Positions 1 through 8,087 of a stretch of 64,000 nt of DNA are shown piece after piece (within the stretch, counting starts at the first letter, position 1; each line of letters opens with the position of its first letter). The position numbers were made by a program, and so were the translations under genes. Source of the stretch: Rhodopseudomonas sp. (GTDB taxonomy: Bacteria; Pseudomonadota; Alphaproteobacteria; Rhizobiales; Xanthobacteraceae); NCBI GenBank assembly GCA_016124795.1, contig WGNB01000033.1, positions 1 to 64,000 on the forward strand. The letters are read 5' to 3'. Below the pieces are notes generated by a model. That model was not told the DNA's origin. It saw only the letters and a program-made list of their open reading frames with translations, and did no database searches.

Positions 1-59
1 CCCTAAATGGCGCCTCTGACCTGAAACGACGCATAACCGCTCGTTTCGGCCGTTGGGAA

Positions 60-135
<76 letters not shown>

Positions 136-188
136 ACCCACTCAGACTGTCCCATCGCGGACCTACTTATCCCAGCACCCCGATCCGG

Positions 189-941
189 TTATGACGCGGC
201 CACCATGGCCGCCGGCGCCTTGGCATCGACCGCAGTTCCGGCCGGCTCCCGCCCGATCCAGCGGTCGATGAAAGCGTTGAGCCAGTTGCGCGAGGCAAAG
301 TCGTAAGCCGCCCGGTCGCTGACATGCTGATGCGGCTGCTTGGTGCCCGGCAAATCCAAGCGGGCCGCGCCGCGCACCAGCCAGCGGTGCATCATGGCGT
401 GGGTCACTTCCGGATGGAACTGCAAGCCATAGCCAGTGCCGAAACGAAAAGCCTGGGCCGCGAAGGTCTCGCCCTCGGCCAGCAGTTCCCCGCCGGCCGG
501 CACCTCGAAGCCTTCGCGGTGCCATTGGTAAACATGGTCCGGCCAGTCGGCGAGCAAGGCGCGGCCGGCCGCCGTCGGCCGGATCGGATAATAGCCGATC
601 TCGGCCTGGCCCTGCGGATGCGGATAGACCCGCGCGCCCAATTGCCGCGCCATCATCTGCGCGCCGAGACAGATGCCGAGGAACGGCTTGTTGTCGCGCA
701 GCGGCACCGCGATCCAGTCGATCTCGGTCTTGATGTAATCGTCGGGATCGTTGGCGCTCGGCGGACCGCCGAAAATCACCGCTGCGTCGTGATCGTCCAT
801 CGTCTCCGGCAGCGGATCGCCGAAGCGCGGCCGGCGGATGTCGAGCGGATAGCCGAGCTTGGCGAGAAGCTGGCCGACGCGGCCGGGCGACGACTGCTCC
901 TGATGCAGAACAAGCAAAACCGGCTTCAACGTCGTCGTCAT
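189..941 (-). CDS. Class I glutamine amidotransferase-like protein
   Basis: This is a stand-alone class I glutamine amidotransferase domain of the GMP-synthase-related (GATase1) type. The nucleophile elbow GICLGAQ carries the catalytic Cys, and QFHPEV supplies the catalytic His and Glu, so the triad is intact. No synthetase domain follows, so the substrate that receives ammonia is unknown; such proteins are often linked to gamma-glutamyl hydrolysis or amine metabolism. I chose the ATG at 941 because AGGTGA lies about nine bases upstream; a GTG four codons earlier (953) is the alternative. It is convergent with tRNA-Ala and has no obvious operon partner. The family call is firm and the role is unknown. 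Confidence 0.85.
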   Translation of the reverse strand: MTTTLKPVLLVLHQEQSSPGRVGQLLAKLGYPLDIRRPRFGDPLPETMDDHDAAVIFGGPPSANDPDDYIKTEIDWIAVPLRDNKPFLGICLGAQMMARQLGARVYPHPQGQAEIGYYPIRPTAAGRALLADWPDHVYQWHREGFEVPAGGELLAEGETFAAQAFRFGTGYGLQFHPEVTHAMMHRWLVRGAARLDLPGTKQPHQHVSDRAAYDFASRNWLNAFIDRWIGREPAGTAVDAKAPAAMVAAS

Positions 942-1089
942 CGCAGCGTTCACCTCACGCGCTCAATAGGCAACTGCTTCGCACGGCTTGGCAACACGAA
1001 GCCGGGAACAGCGCCTATGATCTTCGCGCATGATCCGGCCGGAATAACGGCATCCATCCCCGGCCGAAGCGGGACCGTGATTTACGGCC

Positions 1090-1896
1090 TCACGCCGCCT
1101 GCGCCTGCGCCGCCCTCCGCTTGCTCTGGCGTGAACCGACCAGCCGCAGCACGATCCGGCGCGGCAGCACCCGCGCCGCCAGCAGCACGATCTTGTTGGC
1201 CAGTCCCGGCACCACCAGGCGTTTGCCGCGCATCAGGCCGCGATAACCGGCGGCGGCAACCCGTTCCGCCGTCTGGGTCAGCCGGCCCGGCGCCAGTTCG
1301 CCTTTGACGCCGGCGCGCGCCGCGAATTCCGTCGGCACCGGCCCCGGACACAACACCGTCACCTTGACGCCGCGCGCCCGCAATTCGCCATGCAGCGCCT
1401 CGGTGAACGACAGCACATAAGCCTTGCTGGCGTAATAAACCGCGCTGCCCGGCCCCGGCAGAAAGCCGGCGATCGAGCCGACATTAAGCAGGCCGCCGCG
1501 CTGGCGCGCCATGGCATCCACGAAAGCCAACGACAATTCGGTCAGCGCCCGCATGTTGAGATCGATCATCTGCAACTGCTCGGCGCGGTCGAGCGTCGCG
1601 GCGATGCCGACGAGGCCGAAGCCGGCATTGTTGACGACATAACGCGGCTCGGCACCGGCGGCGCGCAGCGCATCGCCGATCGCCCCGGCCGCACCCGCCT
1701 GCATCAGATCGGCGACGATCACCAGCGGCCGCGGTTGTCCGGTGGCCGCGATCTCGTCGGCCAGCGCTTCCAGCCGGTCGCGGCGGCGCGCCACCAGCGC
1801 CAGTTCATGACCGTGGCGGGAAAATTCGCGCGCCAGCGCCACGCCGATGCCGGCCGATGCGCCGGTGATGACGGTAACCGGACGAAGTGCGGTCAT
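1090..1896 (-). CDS. SDR family NAD(P)-dependent oxidoreductase
   Basis: A classical short-chain dehydrogenase/reductase of 268 residues. Visible motifs are the Rossmann glycine motif TGASAGIG near the N-terminus, NNAG, a catalytic Ser in NVGSIAG and the YxxxK pair in YYASKAY. Late hydrophobic and basic segments (KIVLLAARVLPRR) may attach it to membranes, as in DltE/YqjQ-like SDRs, which act on lipids or ketones. The ATG overlaps the TGA of the upstream TerB-like gene by four bases (ATGA), so the two are probably translationally coupled. The substrate cannot be predicted. Confidence 0.88.
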   Translation of the reverse strand: MTALRPVTVITGASAGIGVALAREFSRHGHELALVARRRDRLEALADEIAATGQPRPLVIVADLMQAGAAGAIGDALRAAGAEPRYVVNNAGFGLVGIAATLDRAEQLQMIDLNMRALTELSLAFVDAMARQRGGLLNVGSIAGFLPGPGSAVYYASKAYVLSFTEALHGELRARGVKVTVLCPGPVPTEFAARAGVKGELAPGRLTQTAERVAAAGYRGLMRGKRLVVPGLANKIVLLAARVLPRRIVLRLVGSRQSKRRAAQAQAA

Positions 1897-2372
1897 GAAG
1901 CGGACTGATCCCTGTTGTCGTATTGCGCGGCGACCTGGCCTTTGAGCGCAATGCGTTCCTCGCGCGAGACATGCAACAGGTCGGCGGCGCGCCAGATCAG
2001 ATTATCCTCGAACTCGGTGACGACGCCATCGGCATAGACCACCTGCCACATCATCTCGACGATGCGGGCGCGCTCGACGCCATCGAGCGTGCGATTGAGC
2101 TGGGTGGTGAAGCGATAAAGGTCGACGGCGTTTTCGTCGGCCACGGTGGCTTGAGCGATCAGCTCGTCGGTGCCCTCATCGTCGAGCTTGAAGTGCTGCT
2201 TGATGACGCCATGCAAGCGTTCGCGTTCGACCTCGGCGATGCTTCCGTCGATCGACGCGGCGTGAACCAGCAGCGCGGCCGCCGCCAGCCGGAAATCGCG
2301 GGCGTCATACCGCGCCGGCGGCTTACCGCCGTCGACCAGTTCGCTCATGATCTTTCTGAAAGCTTCGAACAT
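1893..2372 (-). CDS. TerB family tellurite-resistance-like protein
   Basis: An acidic helical protein of about 159 residues. It contains the duplicated TerB-type helical repeat with acidic turns (ASIDGSIAEVERERL and VVYADGVVTEFED), in which aspartates bind metal in known TerB proteins. Stand-alone TerB domains of this size are common in alphaproteobacteria and are not by themselves evidence of tellurite resistance. I chose the ATG at 2372; the reading frame extends upstream to 2441 but that extension (basic, Cys-containing) does not look like part of the domain. The gene overlaps the downstream SDR by four bases and shares its transcript. The other ter genes are absent nearby. Confidence 0.8.
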   Translation of the reverse strand: MFEAFRKIMSELVDGGKPPARYDARDFRLAAAALLVHAASIDGSIAEVERERLHGVIKQHFKLDDEGTDELIAQATVADENAVDLYRFTTQLNRTLDGVERARIVEMMWQVVYADGVVTEFEDNLIWRAADLLHVSREERIALKGQVAAQYDNRDQSAS

Positions 2373-3127
2373 CGCCGCGTTCCATTTTCCACCCGCCGGC
2401 ATTTTCGCCCGACAGGCCACATCTTCACCCCTGATGTGCAATGTAAGATCGATTTGGGCAATGTTTCATTACAATGCCGCAAGATTGACCGCGCCAGGCC
2501 AGCGCCAAAACAGCGCCAAGGGAGCGCAAAGCCAGCGCCTGTCGTGCGCGCGAGCGCCAACGGCCCTGTTGTTGGCGGCGCGGGTGACGCCGTCGTCGGA
2601 CCGCCTGCCCTCGACACGATGCGAGGGCGTGGAGCGCCGCGAGGCGCAACCAGTGTGGATCTTCCGCCTCGGCCTTTTCGGCTTCGACGGAGCGTGCCTT
2701 TTGCGGGAAGGCGCGTCGCCTTGCGGCGCTCCACCAAGTGGCGATTTGACGTCCCCGGGGCCGTAGCTTCCGGGCGCCGGCCACGATCGCCCGCCCTTAT
2801 GAGGCGAAACGACCTCCGGCGGACTTTCGCCCGCCTTCACCGGCACCGCGTCCAGCCCACTCAAGGGCGGTCCCCCGTAGTGGGGACGGACGGCTACCCG
2901 AGGCCTCCCGAGTGCGGGGTTACGAGCCCCGCCCGCAGGCGCAACCCCTCCCCCACGTCCAGCGAGCGTCTGCAGAACGCCCCTCGCTTGGAGGAAGTAA
3001 CGAGACTATATACCTAGGAATTTGGAGAGGTCAAAGGGGGCGCGTTGAGGGAAACCGAAATCCACGCAGCGTTCTCGCTTCACCGCGCAAACGGAAATCC
3101 AAATCTTCGCTCGCCATAACTCCAATC
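2373..3127. other. 755-base gene-free stretch, highly structured from about 2600 to 2990
   Basis: No convincing gene is present: several frames are open by chance because of high GC, but none shows a start with a ribosome site or a recognisable domain. Strong secondary structure is visible. There is a 7-bp hairpin at 2607-2613/2622-2628. Immediately after it an 18-bp inverted repeat pairs 2629-2646 with 2717-2734 (one G-U) and encloses a 7-bp hairpin at 2694-2700/2708-2714. Further hairpins use GTCCCC/GGGGAC around 2872-2886 and GCGGGG/CCCCGC around 2915-2933. This may be a structured RNA or a dispersed repeat. A family A palindrome follows at 3128. Confidence 0.6.
2629..2734. repeat. Long inverted repeat, 18-bp arms with 70-base loop
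   Basis: The arm GTGGAGCGCCGCGAGGCG (2629-2646) is complementary to CGCCTTGCGGCGCTCCAC (2717-2734) with a single G-U wobble. The loop contains its own 7-bp hairpin (GTGCCTT/AAGGCGC at 2694-2714). The arrangement suggests a folded RNA or a cruciform. Which strand would be transcribed cannot be told. Confidence 0.75.
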
Positions 3128-3237
3128 CGTCATCCTGAGGTGCGAGCGATAGCGAGCCTCGAAGGATGAACGGCCACAAGCATCACGGGCCGTCGCCCTT
3201 CGAGGGCCGCGCGACGCGCGGCCACCTCAGGGTGACG
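3128..3237. repeat. Family A intergenic palindrome, copy 1
   Basis: This is a 110-bp element with 15-bp ends, CGTCATCCTGAGGTG at 3128 and CACCTCAGGGTGACG ending at 3237 (one mismatch). Inside are a short arm (GCGAGCGATAGCGAGC), an inner stem built on CGAAGG/CCTTCG and a second side hairpin (GGCCGCGCGACGCGCGGCC), so it can fold as a cloverleaf-like cross. Three other copies lie at 21445, 27293 and 51132. It sits downstream of the minus-strand MFS gene's 3' end. Confidence 0.85.
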
Positions 3238-3313
3238 GAGACGGTAACGAAAGCCCACGCGGCATGCTCGCTTCACCTCTCCCATGGGAGAGGTGAAGCG
3301 CCCGCCGCGCCGG

Positions 3314-4654
3314 TCAACTTTCAGCGACAGCGACATCCTCAAGCGTCCGGTTGCGCGGCTCGACGCCCCAGGCCCAGACGACGACGATCTGCACCACCAC
3401 CAGGCCGATCATCAGCCAGACCACGCCCGGCAGCTTGTAGTGCAACATCAGGTAACCGACCACGAAGGGCGACACCACCGTCGCGGCGCGCCCGAGCGTG
3501 TTGCAGATGCCGTTGGCGCGCAGCCGGATCTCGGTCGGGAACAGTTCCGTCGTATAGACCCCGAACAAAACCGCGGTCTGCACATAGATCGCCACGATCA
3601 ACACGAAGCCGACGCTGAGCACGATGGTCGGATCGGAGGCCGCGTTGAAACGGGCATAGACATAACCGAACACGATGGTGGCGACCGATGCGCCGATGAT
3701 GCTGGCGCGCCGGCCGATGGCATCCGAACTCCAGGCGCCGAGCGCGCAGCCGACCAGCGAGGCCACCGACAGCACCACGGTATAGGCCAGCGAATGCGCG
3801 ATCGTCAGGCCCTGACGCAGGAAGAACTGCGGCAGGAAGATCACGAAGCCGAAGATCAGCGTATTGATCGTGATGAGCGTCCATGAGCCGACGATCATGC
3901 GCTGCAGGATCGGCGGCTTGACCATCGACGACGCCGTGAGCTGCACCACCGGCGCCGACACGACCGGCGGCGGCAAGGTCCCGCCGACTTCCTTTTCAAT
4001 CGACTGCATCAAGGCTTCGGCTTCGGTATCGCGCCCTTTCGATTCCAGCCAGCGCGGCGATTCCGGCAAATTCTTGCGCAGATACCAGACAACCAGCGAG
4101 CCGACGCCGGCAATCACGAACATCGGCCGCCAGCCGAAATTCGGGATGATCAGATAACCAAGAACTGCGGTGACCGGAAAGCCGGCGACAACGATAAAGG
4201 CCAGGAACGACAGCCAGCGGCCGCGCGACTTCGGCGGCACGAACTCGGTCAGCGTCGAATAGCCGACGACGATTTCAGCGCCGAGGCCGAGCCCCTGTAT
4301 GAAGCGGCAGACGATCAGTTGATCCATGGTCTGCGCGAAGGCGGCGGCCAGCGACGCCAGGCCGAACACCAAGAGATTGATCTGATAAGTAAAGCGCCGC
4401 CCCATCGCATCGCCGACGAAGCCGGTGATCAAGGCGCCGATCGTCATGCCGACGAAGGTCAGCGAAAGGAATTGCAGGTTCTGCGGCACGGTCGAGAACT
4501 TGGTTTGAATCGCGGCCGCCAGCACGCCGCCGGCAACGTAAAGATCGTAGCCGTCGAAGAACATGCCGGCGCCGACCAGCCAGAACACGCGATAATGAAA
4601 CGACGAGATCGGCAGCCGGTCGAGACGCGCGCCGGCGTTGACGGTTTTAGCCAT
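3314..4654 (-). CDS. MFS transporter (metabolite:proton symporter type)
   Basis: A 446-residue major facilitator with about 12 hydrophobic segments. The family signature GDAMGRR lies in the loop after the second helix, RFIQGLGLGAE follows in helix 4 and SPRWLESKGR precedes the central cytoplasmic loop. These signatures resemble the aromatic-acid/sugar-porter group (AAHS or SP families), which import organic acids with protons. The second half repeats the pattern (SDAIGRRAS). The ATG at 4654 is the only plausible start. It stands alone and is divergent from the exonuclease gene. The substrate is not deducible; an aromatic or organic acid is an inference from the subfamily-like motifs. Confidence 0.88.
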   Translation of the reverse strand: MAKTVNAGARLDRLPISSFHYRVFWLVGAGMFFDGYDLYVAGGVLAAAIQTKFSTVPQNLQFLSLTFVGMTIGALITGFVGDAMGRRFTYQINLLVFGLASLAAAFAQTMDQLIVCRFIQGLGLGAEIVVGYSTLTEFVPPKSRGRWLSFLAFIVVAGFPVTAVLGYLIIPNFGWRPMFVIAGVGSLVVWYLRKNLPESPRWLESKGRDTEAEALMQSIEKEVGGTLPPPVVSAPVVQLTASSMVKPPILQRMIVGSWTLITINTLIFGFVIFLPQFFLRQGLTIAHSLAYTVVLSVASLVGCALGAWSSDAIGRRASIIGASVATIVFGYVYARFNAASDPTIVLSVGFVLIVAIYVQTAVLFGVYTTELFPTEIRLRANGICNTLGRAATVVSPFVVGYLMLHYKLPGVVWLMIGLVVVQIVVVWAWGVEPRNRTLEDVAVAES

Positions 4655-4911
4655 TGGTTTCCCCCTTCAAGGACTGATCAGCCCGACCGGTCTTCGCCGG
4701 TTCGGCGGTGATGCTAGTCGAGCGTCATAACGGACGCTACTGCCGCGACGATGGCGACGCGTGAATCGCGCTACAAACATCGAAAGCGGACGTTTGATGA
4801 TGCAGTCTTTTCAAATGAAGAATATTGCCAGGATGGAGCAGCCCAGGCGCGATGGGGGAAAACCTCATTTGCCGGTTTCCGCACCGACGCCGAAGCCTTA
4901 GTTTGCGTCTT

Positions 4912-5439
4912 ATGAAAATCGTCGCGATCGATTTCGAAACCGCCGACACCGGCGCCGACTCCGCCTGCGCGCTCGGCATCGTCACCATCGAGAACGGCCG
5001 GATCGGGTCATCGACGGCGCGGCTGATCCGGCCGCCGCGCCGGCAATTCGTTTTCACCTATATTCACGGCATCACGTGGAACGACGTCAAAGCCGCGCCG
5101 ACCTTCGGCGAGGTCTGGGACGATCTCGAAGAACACTGGCGCGACGCCGATTATCTGGTCGCGCATAACGCGGCCTTCGATCGCAAGGTGCTCTACACCT
5201 GTTGCGCCAAGGCCGACCGGCCGAAACCGGAGACGCCGTTTCTCTGCACGGTGCGGATCGCGCGCGCGCATTGGCAGTTCAAGCCAGCCAATCTCGCTTA
5301 TGTGTCGGAACAACTCGGCATCGCCCTCAACCACCACGACGCCCTGTCGGACGCGCTGGCCTGCGCCGCGATTGCCGCGCAGGCGGTGCAGGAAGGTTAT
5401 GCGTTGGAAGGCGCGCGGCTCGGGCCGCCGTCTTATTAA
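4912..5439 (+). CDS. 3'-5' exonuclease, DEDDh family (DnaQ-like)
   Basis: A 175-residue DnaQ/RNase T-type exonuclease. The Exo I motif is DFET near the N-terminus, Exo II is in HNAAFD and Exo III is in HHDALSDA, so the metal-binding acidic residues and the catalytic His are present. It is too short to include a UvrC-like or helicase partner, so it is a stand-alone proofreading or repair-type nuclease of unknown substrate. I chose the ATG at 4912 because the conserved first strand (KIVAIDFET) begins there; an upstream in-frame extension is low-quality. It is convergent with the Tad-associated lipoprotein gene. Confidence 0.88.
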   Translation: MKIVAIDFETADTGADSACALGIVTIENGRIGSSTARLIRPPRRQFVFTYIHGITWNDVKAAPTFGEVWDDLEEHWRDADYLVAHNAAFDRKVLYTCCAKADRPKPETPFLCTVRIARAHWQFKPANLAYVSEQLGIALNHHDALSDALACAAIAAQAVQEGYALEGARLGPPSY

Positions 5440-5451
5440 CGTCCGGTCGCG

Positions 5452-6039
5452 CTAGCGGACCGCCCGGCCCTTGGCGATGCTGTCGTCGAGCAGCCGCAGG
5501 TTATTGGCGACATAGACATTGCGCGGGTCCTTGCGCTGCGCCGCCAGCAAGGTCTTGCGCGCGCGCACGTTGTCGCCGCGCAGCATATAAGAGAAGCCCT
5601 GATTGTTCAGGATTTCCGGCGTCGGTCCGAGAATGCCGATCGCCTGGGCATAAGCGCGGTCGGCGAGATCGAAGCGATGCAGCCGGTCATAGGCCGCCGC
5701 CAGACCGAGCCAGGCTTCGGCATCCTGCGGGTGCAGTTCGGCGGCGCGGCGGAAATAGCGTTCGGCCAGCCCGTAATTCTGGGCGCGGTATTGCTTCTTG
5801 CCCTCGTTGACGTCGTCATGCGGATCGGAACCGATCAGCGCGGCATCGGTGGCGGACGACGACGCGCGGCGGTCCGAGATCGAACCTGTGACATCCGACG
5901 GCGGCAGCGTCGCCGCGGCGCCGGTCTCCTGACCGCGTTTGGAGTCGAACATGTCGGAGAGGGAATCGACGCTGCTGCATCCGGCCAGCCAGAGGCCGCA
6001 ACCGATCATCACCAGCGCGCGGGCAATCTTGATACGCAT
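5452..6039 (-). CDS. tadD: Tetratricopeptide lipoprotein, TadD-like pilus assembly factor
   Basis: A 195-residue protein that starts with a signal peptide ending in the lipobox LAGC, so the mature protein is probably a lipoprotein. Two to three TPR motifs follow from about residue 80 (GKKQYRAQNYGLAERYF, AWLGLAAAYDRLHRFDLA, ILNNQGFSYMLRGD). Its place as the last gene of the Tad operon and its architecture match TadD, the TPR lipoprotein needed for pilus secretin assembly. A Ser/Ala-rich linker separates the anchor from the TPRs. There is a 109-base gap to tadC, longer than elsewhere in the operon, so partly separate transcription is possible. Confidence 0.8.
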   Translation of the reverse strand: MRIKIARALVMIGCGLWLAGCSSVDSLSDMFDSKRGQETGAAATLPPSDVTGSISDRRASSSATDAALIGSDPHDDVNEGKKQYRAQNYGLAERYFRRAAELHPQDAEAWLGLAAAYDRLHRFDLADRAYAQAIGILGPTPEILNNQGFSYMLRGDNVRARKTLLAAQRKDPRNVYVANNLRLLDDSIAKGRAVR

Positions 6040-6148
6040 TACGAACAGCCTGACGAAACGCCGGTCAACCGACGTCAGGCAGGCTATGCGAGGCGGGTTA
6101 AGAAGCCGTTTACCGTAAAAATACCGCCTCGCCGTCGCGGCGCCGACG

Positions 6149-7114
6149 TCAGAAGGTTCCGTAGTGAATGCGGATGAAGACCGGCAGCAGGATCACCACG
6201 AACAGCACCGGAAAGATGCAGACCATCATCGGCACCGACAGCTTAGCCGGCAGCGCATAGGCCTTCTCTTCCGCCCGCGACAAGCGCTTGTGACGCATGT
6301 CGTCGGAATAGACCCGCAAGGCATCGGTGATCGACGAACCGAGATCGATCGACTGGTTGATCAACGTGGCGAAGGAGCGCGCCTCATCGAGCGCCATCCG
6401 GTCGGCGAAGCGTTCGAGCGCATCCTTCAGGGTGCGGCCGGCGCGGATTTCCAGATTGGTGATATGGATGTTGGCGCAGAGCGACGGATAGCTGTCGCCA
6501 AGCTCGCGGCCGACGCGCTCGAGCGAGGCTTCCATCGACAGGCCGGAATCGGCGCAGACCACCAGCAGGTCCATGAAATCCGGAAAGCCGCCGCGATGCT
6601 CGACGCGCCGCGCCTTGATCCGGTTGTCGATATACATGCTGGGTCCGACATAGCCGGCGATGCCGCCGACGATCACCATCAGCCAGTAGAACGAACTGCC
6701 GGCCGGCACGAACAACGGCAGGAACAGGAACAGCAGAAAGGCGACGCCGATCGCCAGCGCGGTGCGGCCGACGAAGAAATAGCCAACCGCGCGCGGGTCG
6801 TAGATGCCGGCCTGGGTCAGCCGGCGGCGCAAGGCAGCAGTGTTTTCGCTATTGGCCGCGGCGTAATGCTTGGTGGTGTATTCGAGAAGCTGGGTGACCG
6901 CTTGCAAGCTGGAATAGCGCAGCGAGCGTTGCGGATTGCCCTTCAGCTCGCTCTCGCCGGTCAGCCGGACCGCGCGCCGCTTGACAGCGCCGCGCACCCG
7001 CATGAAGGCCATCGCCGAGAACGCCAGCGTGCCGGCGGCCAGAAACACCAGCAAGGCCAGCAGCACGCTGCCATTGTCGCGAAACACGCCGGCGGTGAGC
7101 GCACTCAGGTCCAT
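6149..7114 (-). CDS. tadC: Tad pilus inner-membrane platform protein TadC
   Basis: A 321-residue type II secretion F (GspF) family membrane protein. It has an N-terminal membrane helix, a second membrane region around residues 110-160, a cytoplasmic T2SSF domain with the typical FPDFMDLLVVCADSGLS segment and LERVGREL, and a C-terminal membrane helix pair. With TadB it forms the inner-membrane platform that couples the CpaF motor to pilin extrusion. It starts two bases after the tadB stop codon, so the two are tightly coupled. The length is normal for TadC. Confidence 0.92.
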   Translation of the reverse strand: MDLSALTAGVFRDNGSVLLALLVFLAAGTLAFSAMAFMRVRGAVKRRAVRLTGESELKGNPQRSLRYSSLQAVTQLLEYTTKHYAAANSENTAALRRRLTQAGIYDPRAVGYFFVGRTALAIGVAFLLFLFLPLFVPAGSSFYWLMVIVGGIAGYVGPSMYIDNRIKARRVEHRGGFPDFMDLLVVCADSGLSMEASLERVGRELGDSYPSLCANIHITNLEIRAGRTLKDALERFADRMALDEARSFATLINQSIDLGSSITDALRVYSDDMRHKRLSRAEEKAYALPAKLSVPMMVCIFPVLFVVILLPVFIRIHYGTF

Positions 7115-7116
7115 CG

Positions 7117-8082
7117 TCAGACCTTGAAGTTGACGAGGCGGTACATGATCAGGTTGCCGACCAGCATCCAGCCGCCGGCGGCGGCGAGGATGATCTTGGC
7201 CAGATCGTGGTCCCAGACGATGCTGTAGAAGCCCGGCACCAGAAAGAAGATCACCATGAACATCAGGATCGGCAGCGACGACAGGATCAGCGCCGAGGCG
7301 CGGCCTTCGGCGGCCAGCGCCTTGATCTTCCGGCGCATCTTGAAGCGCATCCGGATCACGCCGGACAGGTTCTGCAGGATCTCACCGAGATTGCCGCCGG
7401 TCGAACCCTGAATCGCCACCGCCGTCACGAACAGCGGCAGATCATCCGAGCCGACGCGGAAATACAGATTGCGCATCGCGGTTTCCAGATCGGCGCCGTA
7501 AGTGATTTCGTCGACGACGATGCCGAATTCCGAACCGACCGGATCGGGGGTCTCGCGCGCCACCATCGAGATCGCCACCGGCACCGGATGACCGGCGCGC
7601 AGGGAGCGCACGATGATGTCGATGGCGTCGGGAAACTGCGCGCTGAATTTCTTTTGCCGCCGCGACCGCAGCATCTTCAGCACCAAAATCGGCAACACCA
7701 GACCGGAAAACAGCGCGCCCATCAGCGCGTGGAGCAGCGTGCTGCCGAACAGCAGCAAACCGGCGAAGGTCACGACCACGCCGACCGCGACGGAGACCGC
7801 CAGCCGGGTCAGGCCGATCGACAGACCGGATTGCAGCAACAGCTGATTGAGATTGATCAGCGGCAGCCGGTATTCGCCGCCCGAGGTCAGACCACGCTCG
7901 CGGCGCAACTGCACCAGTACGCTTTCGCGATCGGGCTGGTCCTTCATCACCTTGAGACGGCGGTTGATGTTCTTGCGGTAGGACGCGGTGTTGAAGCACA
8001 GCAGATAGAAGCCTTCGGCGAACATAGCCGCCGAGACGCCGATCAGAAGATAAAAGAGATAAATCTTGTTGAAGTCGAGCAT
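7117..8082 (-). CDS. tadB: Tad pilus inner-membrane platform protein TadB
   Basis: A 321-residue GspF-type protein paralogous to TadC. It begins MLDFNKIYLFYLLIGV with an N-terminal helix, has a central membrane pair (LAVSVAVGVVVTFAGLLLF and following), the T2SSF domain with FPDAIDIIVRSLRAGHPV, and a C-terminal helix near ILMFMVIFFLVPGF. The ATG at 8082 lies five bases after the cpaF stop; reading further upstream in this frame runs out of frame through cpaF and is not part of the gene. Its function is the pilus inner-membrane platform. Confidence 0.93.
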   Translation of the reverse strand: MLDFNKIYLFYLLIGVSAAMFAEGFYLLCFNTASYRKNINRRLKVMKDQPDRESVLVQLRRERGLTSGGEYRLPLINLNQLLLQSGLSIGLTRLAVSVAVGVVVTFAGLLLFGSTLLHALMGALFSGLVLPILVLKMLRSRRQKKFSAQFPDAIDIIVRSLRAGHPVPVAISMVARETPDPVGSEFGIVVDEITYGADLETAMRNLYFRVGSDDLPLFVTAVAIQGSTGGNLGEILQNLSGVIRMRFKMRRKIKALAAEGRASALILSSLPILMFMVIFFLVPGFYSIVWDHDLAKIILAAAGGWMLVGNLIMYRLVNFKV

Positions 8083-8087
8083 GAGCG

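Noticed and set aside
2347-2866. Overlapping small frames in several directions
   Set aside because: They run through inverted repeats, show no ribosome site or domain and are explained by high GC content and structure.
2600-3010. RNase P RNA, tmRNA or SRP RNA
   Set aside because: None of the conserved cores of these RNAs (for example the RNase P GAAAGTCCGGGCTCC region or a tmRNA tag frame) is present, so I left the element unnamed.
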